Assembly: GCA_963931865.1 (NCBI GenBank)
Contig: OZ007509.1
Location: 12,947,671 to 13,011,670 of the forward strand
Direction: 5' to 3'
DNA: 64,000 nt
Source: Axinella damicornis
Taxonomy: Eukaryota; Porifera; Demospongiae; Axinellida; Axinellidae
Positions 56,347 to 64,000 of the stretch are shown here, in pieces; position 1 is the stretch's first letter; each line of letters starts with the position of its first letter. The notes under the pieces are model-generated. The model was given only the letters and a program-made list of their open reading frames with translations. It ran no database searches and was not told the origin of the DNA. A program made the position numbers and the translations under genes.

Positions 56347-59300
56347 CTATGCGTTGTGTGGTTCACTCAGTTCAGTGATGATATCATTAGCAGAGGGTCT
56401 TGCATTCCTGTCCTCAGCTAGGCACCGTCGGATGAGTGCCACCGTGCTGGGGTGTCGGATGGAACGAATCAAACGTCGGCAATCGGCTACCTCAGGGAAG
56501 CGAGCTGTGTACATTTCCACCAGTAGTACTCCGAAGCTGAAGATGTCCATTTTTGGAGACTGGAGAGCAGCATTCCCAACCTCAGGAGCTGCGTAGGTGG
56601 GATTTCCAGGGGCAGCGGTCCTCAGCCTCTGAAGTAAGTGGACGGAGCCGTAGTCAGAGACTTTGGCCCTCCAGCTGTTGTTGGGCCCAGGATCTAGTAG
56701 AACATTGGCACTGCTAACATCTCGGTGTATTATAGGTGTTGGGTGCATCAGGTGGAGGTAGTTGAGGGCTCGAGCCACATCCAGGCTGATGGAGTTGATC
56801 TGATTCAGTGAAAACACATGCTCATTCTCCAGCTCTCTTCGTACAGTGGTTGGCATAAGTTCAGTGAGGATGATCAGCTCTCCCTGAAGGGTGGCTCCGA
56901 TGAACTGGAGGAGGTTGGGGTGGCGAACTCGGGCTGCCATGTTCATTTCACGGATGAACAGAAGGCGGTTGTAGTTGGAGGCTATCTGTCCATAGAGGCA
57001 CTTTGCTGCCACACGGGTTTCACGAAATCTTGCAACTCTGACAACAGCCCAGCCTCCTCTCCCCAGCTCTTCCTCTGTGAGGTTGATCTCATCCCTCCGT
57101 ACTACCCACAAGGGATCCATTTCCTCAAGCCCAGCTTCTTCAGCTCTCCTTTCTGCATCCTCCGCCCTTCTTTCTGCATCCTCCGCTCTCCTTTCTGCAT
57201 CCTCCACTCCCCTTTCAGCATCCTCTGCTCTCCTTTCTGCTTCCTCTGCTCTGCGTTCTGCTGCTTGCACCCTTTGCTGGAGATCTGCGGCTTGGGTGTT
57301 GGCTTCATCCAGAGACTGCTGAAGGTTTCGAAGACACTCTTCCATCTCTCGTACACCATGCTCGGCAGTAGTGGCCCTTTCCTGAAGGGCTCTTTTATCT
57401 GCTTGTGATCGTTGCAGGGCTACCTCAAGGGTCCTATTCTGCTGCTGTGCAGTGTCACGCTGTACTTGGCGGGTCCGTGATCGTCGCTGGACTTGCTGAA
57501 CTTCTGATTGGAGATCTCGGTTCCTCCTTTCAACCTCCTGGATCCTCTGCTCTAGGGCTCGCTCTCGTGCAAGTGATTCTTGTTGAGTACCTCCTATTGT
57601 CGTGTGCACTCTAGAGGTAACTCCTCTCTCTTGCATACCCTTTCCAACCTTCTCTGGAAATTCTCGCTGCTTCATTTTTACTCTACTGGGCGACTCTACC
57701 TGTACCATTAAGGCTGAGGGAGAAGGAGTAGATAAGTTAGCAGCAAGTGTTGTTTTACCTACTTACACTTCAGAATATGAGCTGGCTAGTTATGTGTTAA
57801 TGCTTGTGTAAACCAAGTTCAGAAGACATAGCAAGGATTAAATGTGTCCATTCACACAGAAGTATTGCACATCACTTGCACGTCACTCGGGAAAGATGAG
57901 GGATGTTGGTTATACTGCTTGCAACAGTTGAGGTGAGGCACACAAGTTGGCTTGCCACCAAAATAGTGTTGTAATTCTCATGGTGAGCAATACAAAGTTT
58001 TAGGGTTTAGTTTTATTGGCAGTTATTATACAGTAATGAATTATGCCAATTGAGAACTAGAACTTAAACTCATAAGCCACTGGAGCACTGGGTACTTGAT
58101 CTGGTGTCTTCCCATTTCGTCAATTCCCATTTCGTCAATTCCCACTTGAGCCAACTTTTGATCGGATTCCTTCGCAGCTGGACCACGCGTGTGACAAGCT
58201 GAGCTCAGGAAGCAATCGTTACACGTACACTACATGTATGTGTACAGCAGCCCTTAACCCATTAACCGATAAATTGTTTTTCTCCGGAGGTCTCTCTTAG
58301 CTAATAGATGCACTAAACCTACCATATTTCCTGTTCTCTCTGCTTTTCAGTCCCCAAACTCCACACACATGACCATGCAGCAATCCTCTACACATTCGTG
58401 ACTCTAACCACACCCACCCATCAAGGGGCATCAAATAGTCACGGCTCTCTGCCGACCATCGCTCGTCTAGACCGAGAAAAATGCTTCACTGCCAGAAATG
58501 GAGGCCCTACTAGGCGAGAGGACTGTTTTCTCGGCCCATTTGTGCAAAGAAGGGGAGAAATGGCCCACCCAGCTCCAACCAAGAGCTCTTCAAGGCCAAG
58601 CCCAAAAGCGGCCATGCTACCTAGGCTCAGTGCTGAAACCCACCCACCTCCCCCTGTCCCGCCCTCTCTGCTGGCGCAGAGCCTAAGTCCCAAGGACATT
58701 GCCGAAAGTCTGACATCACTGATGAAAATCTCATGCCGTCTGTAGACGGCTTTATCGGTTAAAGTGTTAACTGTGGCTGTATAGGTTAACCTTGTTAGGT
58801 TGAGTGTTACCCACTGTTTATACTGTGCATATAATAACTGCAACCATTCATGCAATTACTAGTAACAATGGCCATATATACCATGTTCAGTTTTCCTCTG
58901 CCTCAGTTCCCTTGTCCTCTCAGCTGACCCCAGCTGGCTACTGTCAGCCACACACACCAGTTCCCACTGTCTAGAGGAGGGAATGTCTCCAGATGGCGGG
59001 GACTCAACCAACTCTGGGGGGAGAGAGAGGGTACATGAGTTACCAACTTCATTAGCCACCCCATGGAAAATTAGCAGTGGTGAACAGTTGCCAAGAACAT
59101 GGGCTGTTGGTATGTACAAATGACTACTGGGTAGTGAGTCTATCAGTACTGACACACTACACAGGATGTGAAATGGTAGCCACGTCCCAAGTGAATAGAA
59201 GAGGAATGGGTCGGACAGGTTGGAGGAAGGGGAAAGGGTTGGGTGTTTCATTCTACTTCATGGAGCAGTGGTACAGTTAATCTGTACATAGCCAACCTTC

Positions 59301-62300
59301 CAGGAGCTAAGACTACAAGGAGGAGGAGCCTCCACACCCACTTTAGGGGCAATTGTTGCATACACAATGGAGAGGTTTCATTCTTTGCACCATCCAACTA
59401 TCCACACTACCAGCTGGACATGAGAATGGTCTGGGAATGAGGCTAATGAAGCCCCTGATGCACAACCAGTACACATTGATTGTAACAATGGAGGTTGCAT
59501 GTCAGTAGCCACACATACATACCAGGAGACAGGAGGCCGAGGCTGGACACACTATCAGAAAATGAACTGGATGCAAGTGTATGTCCAGGGGCGGAGACAG
59601 CGACCAAAAAGTGGGTGGGTGGGGGGGGGGGGGGGGGGGGGGCTAATAGCAAAATTGCACGCTGCCGAAGGCAGTGCATAGAGGTGTGTAGTGCTGATCA
59701 GTCCGCACGAAGCACGGAAAAAAATTTCACCTTCATTTTTCAGTTATCAGGATGGGCTGTCGTGGCACCTTCGTGCTTTGTACTGCAAGTTAGAGATGCC
59801 AGCCCCCAAGAAACGAGGTGACATAGCTATAAGTTAGTGCTAGATTTCATGGGATAGTACTGTCCAGTCTGTTGTTTTGGGGGGGCTCAGCCCCCCTGTT
59901 TTGAAAGTGGGGGGGCTCAAGCCACCCTATATCTCCGCCCCTGATGTCAATTAGGGCCCTGTTGAATCCACAGTACAACAGTGTGAATGGACATGCATGC
60001 CACCATATCATAGTATGGTATGTGTTCTGCTCACCAAACTCCAGCACAGTTGTATCAGCCAGCTTGGGTATAGAGTCATCTGTTCTCTTTGGGTCATAAC
60101 TTGGACATCCCCCGAATGTAGTAGCATGCACTCGGCTCTCTTCCATTTTACACGCAGTGAGGGTGTGTGCCCACCGTGGCTGTGTACCTTCAGGAAGAGT
60201 GAGCTGTGGAGAGGGAAGACAACTGACTGGTGGATGCAGGTTCAGTGAGCATACAATTGTGCAGATCCAGAACCTGATATGAAATGTAGAACACATACAT
60301 GTGAATTCATTTCCAATTGTGGTAAGACCCTACCACTGCCAACCAGTGTGGACAAATCCTATAGCCATCAAATTCATACACTGACATTACTCAATCAGAG
60401 ATATGTACCGTATCAGTACATTGCAACTACCTTGGCTGATTCAATCGTAGTGACACAGTCACTTTGAATACCATAGAACATTCAGTTAGTATATTAAGGA
60501 AACCTTATCCGACAATGAAATGTGTGCCTCACTATATACCTCCTCCCTACTATATTTCCTCTAATTAGGTCACTGTTCAAGATAATTATTGGAAGTAGGA
60601 TGTTAATTTTAATGGTCACCTGTCCAGATGATTAGAAACCCAACAAGCTAGCACTAGTTTTGTGACTGAGGGTAGATGGCTCAACTAGACATGGACAGAA
60701 AGCAAATAGCCACTGCTAGACCAGTCTGGATGGGCAGTGGTCGGCCGAGAGCAGTGACTACTAAAGCTCGTTGATGGGTGGGTGTGCTACACTATCCCAG
60801 GAAATGGACACTCACTGCCGCACACGCTGCATTTCGGCGGCTTGGCTATAGTAATTCCAAGAAATGGGCATCAGTCAACCACGACGCCACGCGCTGAATT
60901 TCGAGAGAACTCGTTTGTGACCAAGGACTGCTGTATTCCAGGAAATAGGCATCGACTGCCATGCCACGCAGTGCATTTGGACCGAATCAGACTGACTACG
61001 TATGAATAGTGAATTTTGTAAATGTGTACTTGGAACTCATGTTGTTTGGATAAGAACATTTCCTGGTATCAGTGCATTGGAATCTAGAAAATAATTAGTG
61101 TTCTGAGCTACCGCTTAATTGGATTAGTGGAAATTCCAGGAATTGAATTTCTACCGCTAGATTAGATGTACCGTTTTATTAGCGTAATCAGGACATAACC
61201 CACTTTGGTTTTTCAACTCGGCATTATAAAAGCCTGGATGCCTGCCTGTGTGCAGTTGCACTCAGGCAGGCATCCCTTTGATGAACTTTCATGCAGGCTC
61301 CCCCCACACGTGTTACCATACTCCAAGCAATCAAAACAAGCAGTGAGAATGGCCTGGGAATGATGCTAGCTGTTATAGTAAGGTACTTTGGTCATAGTTG
61401 GTCCCATACACACCTACACCTCCCTCACCTCCCTCCACCTCCCAGAGTTGACATCTAGCAGCCAGGCGTCTGTTAGAGTGTTGCCATTGTTATCAACCCC
61501 CCCAGTCATGAGTAGTACAGGCTTATCATCCTCATAGTTGATGCAGCAGGCAGCATGCCATGATCTCCCCACTGGCCAAGGGGCTCCCTCTTCCCTCTCC
61601 CATTTGGTCCATTCCTGTGGGAAGTGACAATTAATGCATGTCAGAATACACATCAGGCAAACATGTCAGAACACACACAAACAGAACTCACAGTGTACAG
61701 TAGTACAATGGGAAAACCACTAGCAGTACAATACCACATCAGCTACTCTTTGCCACCTACACACTGTACAGTAAAGCATTGATATGGAGTTTTCATATGT
61801 GGCTGAAGAGTTATGTAGAGTAGTTCGTACGGTCTGTTAGTCCATACACTACTAAAATAGGGTGTATACGTACTGGGAGAATATATGTTTTGGTGTTCTG
61901 TTCCACTGTGGGATGTGTTGGTGTAATGATCACTCTTGAGTGTTGTACAAACTGCCTATTGGTTGCTATAGGTGAGTGTGTATGGTAACTGAAACAATCC
62001 TTGACTATGTAGACCTATCAAGAACATGTAGACCTATAACCCTAACCCTAAGGCACACTTTCAAGCAATTTTCCGTGTGACTCGTATCTGTTTAGAAAAC
62101 ATAACATGCTAACTGAAAACCTACTAAGTGGGTCAGTGTGAGTACGTACATACATCGAACCCTACACCAACATCAATAGTTTAAGCCAATGTGAGTATGA
62201 AATATGGAAGGTGATCTGAACCCATACAGTTAGGCTTGTTACCATGTTCAGGGGGAAAATACAATCACACTGGGTTCTTAGCGGTACGTTTTGTAAGCTG

Positions 62301-63173
62301 AAGTGAGCTAGTAACACGGAAAGTGATCCAAATTTCTGTCACTGGGTTTCTTTCCATATATGGAATACCATGTGAAAACATTGCTGTTAATGCAGGGGCA
62401 GATACGTCTGCACTCCCACTAGGGAACAGTCCATTATGATGAAAACACAAGTAATTCATAACCTATACCTCGAATCTCAATATCCATTTGGATGTGGATC
62501 ACTTCCTTAATTAATCATTTCCCTGCCCACAGCAGCTGCTGGCAGGGTTTCCCACTTAACATTCAACAGTAGTGTGTAAACAAAGTGCCAATAATACACA
62601 CGTGTAACCATTGCATAATGGCACTCAACCCATCTCTAGAGATTCTAGTATTATCAGTGCCTCTATAGCAGTGCAGTCCCCAAGTTTGAGGATGAAAAGT
62701 TACGACAAAACCACATTCTCAACCCTTTGTTTAAGAAAGGCCACATGCATGAATTAGTTTTCTTGCATATAGTAAAATCACTGCCATACTTGTAGCTGCT
62801 AATGGCATTGTTTATGCATACATCATTAACTCCATGGCAACATATTGATATTTCCTGGTGTAGATTTGTACTATGATAATTACTGCAGTGCACACAATGA
62901 CTTGGATAACTCTGCAGTATTCCACTGGCCATTGGAATGTGTCCTATTTCTAGAGTTTGTATACTGTTACTACTGTCTACACATTTGCAAGTGCATGCAC
63001 TCTAATCATATGTACCATGGAGTCAAAGTCAATGACGTATGTGTCATTGACCATTCCACGTCCTGGCTGGTCCCTTCCAAAATACACGGCCTTGTGGTGG
63101 TTTACTGCTGTGAATGTGAAGCCGGAGGAGGGGGGAGGTCTTAGTCCAGTTGTCGTGGGGGAGGACCACTTGC
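56347..63173 (-). CDS. Gene B: Kelch - coiled coil - TKL-like protein kinase (5' end off window)
   Basis: Five exons join in frame: 63173-63016, 61614-61429, 60203-60035, 59013-58882, 57713-56347. The first four encode Kelch repeats close to Gene A (KPVLLMTGGVDNNGNTLTDA, ADTTVLEF). A phase-1 intron then leads to one large exon of about 455 codons. In that exon, counted from the Met codon at 57708, residues 48-192 are a charged coiled coil ending in heptads of the type AERRAED. Residues 208-447 are a kinase domain: GRGGWAVV loop, Lys236 in VAAKCLY, Glu253, HRDVSSANVLL (328-338), DYG in place of DFG (352-354), APE (374-376) and the late Arg437. All catalytic residues are present, and the HRDVSSAN form points to the TKL group. 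It probably phosphorylates Ser/Thr in a signalling complex assembled by the Kelch propeller. The first Kelch exon lies beyond 64000. Confidence 0.85.
58254..58770. mobile_element. TTAA-flanked element in the Gene B intron
   Basis: The 509-bp element 58258-58766 has inverted ends CCCATTAACCGATAAA and TTTATCGGTTAAAGTG (14 of 16 match) and TTAA on both sides. The CCCNTTAACC end resembles the element at 43466, suggesting the same piggyBac-like group. It sits in the intron that joins Kelch to the kinase exon. Open frames inside it show no transposase features. Confidence 0.8.
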
Positions 63174-64000
63174 CTGCAGAAGGAGAAGCAGTACAGACAG
63201 TGTTTACTCTCATACTCACAATTGGCTGAACTTAATTATACCCTGGATCCAAATGGACTTGGAATACAAGTTTCAACCCATTGTAAACACAGAGGCTATG
63301 TACATGTAGGTAATGACCGCATAGTTGCATGCAAATTCCTCAAGAGTTAGACTCATGCACTACCTCAGCATAAGAAGTCATTAAAGTTCCATTCCATTTT
63401 CAACGTATGTTCATGTCAACCATGCTACCATGGTTTCCCAATCCACTTGCATTTCACTTGGGGATAACTGTGGGGAGGGGAGGGGCCGGAAGTCATGTGA
63501 CTCCTTGTGATGTGCAGCAATGTCACAACACTAGTACTTTCCACACTCAATACTGGCAACTAATACCATCACCATAACATGTAACCAGTCACAGTGGGAG
63601 CCAGGAGGTCATGACCTCACATCAATACTTTATCAGAACACAGGTACCTTGCACACACTCAGAAATGGGATATGATGATAATGTCCTGAGGTGCTACCTT
63701 TAAATGTTATGTACTCCTTTGTATACATCCTTTTTGTGTTCCTTCCTGAACCAAGCAGGTGGACATAACCTAGCTGGCATGCTGTGCCATTCAGTACCAG
63801 GGAACTACACAGACCCACACTTGGATGAGAACATGCCCATGTGGATCAGAGCCTGAATTTGTGTCTGCTGGAGTGCATGAGTGGAAAGATCATGTGGCGA
63901 ACCCATATGAATTTAATGGCAGGCAGTTTCTGAGTGGTATAACAGCATTAGCTAGACAGTAGATGAGTGTAATCCCTCCCAAGCCACTGTAAAACTGTGT
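58848..64000. repeat. Segmental duplication, copy B
   Basis: Homologous to 40165-45862 in the same orientation, continuing to the window edge. Exon lengths match exactly for three of four exons (158, 186 and 169 bp); the fourth is 132 versus 141 bp, an in-frame difference. B-specific sequence includes the insertion at 59586-59943 and about 600 bp at 60500-61200, where three loose copies of a ~85-bp unit with CCAGGAAATGG-type motifs occur. Confidence 0.95.
59581..59948. mobile_element. 358-bp GC-ended MITE with empty site in copy A
   Basis: The element 59586-59943 has perfect 12-bp inverted ends (CAGGGGCGGAGA and TCTCCGCCCCTG) and a 5-bp flanking duplication ATGTC. The matching position in copy A (41025-41029) has a single ATGTC and no insertion. 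It contains a ~22-base G run and GGGGGGGCTCAGCCCCCC. The ends resemble hAT termini, but the 5-bp duplication is shorter than expected, so the superfamily is uncertain. Confidence 0.9.

Noticed and set aside
1..64000. Bacterial-type systems (operons, CRISPR arrays, phage defence)
   Set aside because: Gene structure is eukaryotic throughout; the tandem repeats have no spacers of CRISPR type and no cas-like frames occur.

Overview
This window is nuclear DNA of an early-branching animal, most likely a demosponge. The evidence is eukaryotic multi-exon genes with GT-AG introns, animal genes (DLAT E2, MED12, a RING-TRAF-MATH copy, sushi, ZU5 and Death domains), and large amounts of small non-autonomous DNA transposons, microsatellites and satellite DNA. 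The sponge assignment is an inference from the Kelch/Roc-COR/ZU5/Death gene style. No rRNA, tRNA, CRISPR array or bacterial operon was seen.

Left part (0-10.8 kb): two possible terminal exons of an unidentified gene, a hAT-like element, microsatellites, an intronless RING-TRAF-MATH pseudogene broken by frameshifts and by a 295-bp hAT MITE, and on the minus strand the catalytic C-terminal exons of DLAT (pyruvate dehydrogenase E2). From about 10.85 to 19.64 kb there is one continuous satellite of ~161-163 bp monomers (about 54 copies) with higher-order duplications. Directly to its right, MED12 exons (Mediator kinase module) run on the plus strand. DLAT and MED12 both point away from the satellite and both lack their 5' halves in the window.

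Middle part (24.6-32.9 kb): a small antisense ORF with a nuclear-localisation-like cluster, a decayed beta-helix gene, a sushi/transmembrane receptor gene broken by a 2-nt frameshift and a 52-bp MITE, a SINE-like element and minisatellites.

Right part (32.9-64 kb) holds the main discovery. Gene A (47385 to 32930, minus) can be spliced by hand into one open frame of 13 exons, about 1613 residues: six-bladed Kelch propeller, Roc-COR-like P-loop GTPase, ZU5, a conserved spacer, then a Death domain. Gene B (off the right edge to 56347, minus) has a near-identical Kelch region from a segmental duplication, but the same phase-1 intron joins it to a different C-terminus: a long coiled coil and a TKL-like protein kinase. 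The pair looks like one sensor cassette with interchangeable signalling outputs, Death-domain GTPase or kinase. The duplicated blocks also give filled-site/empty-site pairs that date transposon insertions (a TTAA element in A, a GC-rich element in B). The region between A and B (47.4-56.3 kb) is mostly foldback elements, tandem repeats and one orphan exon.
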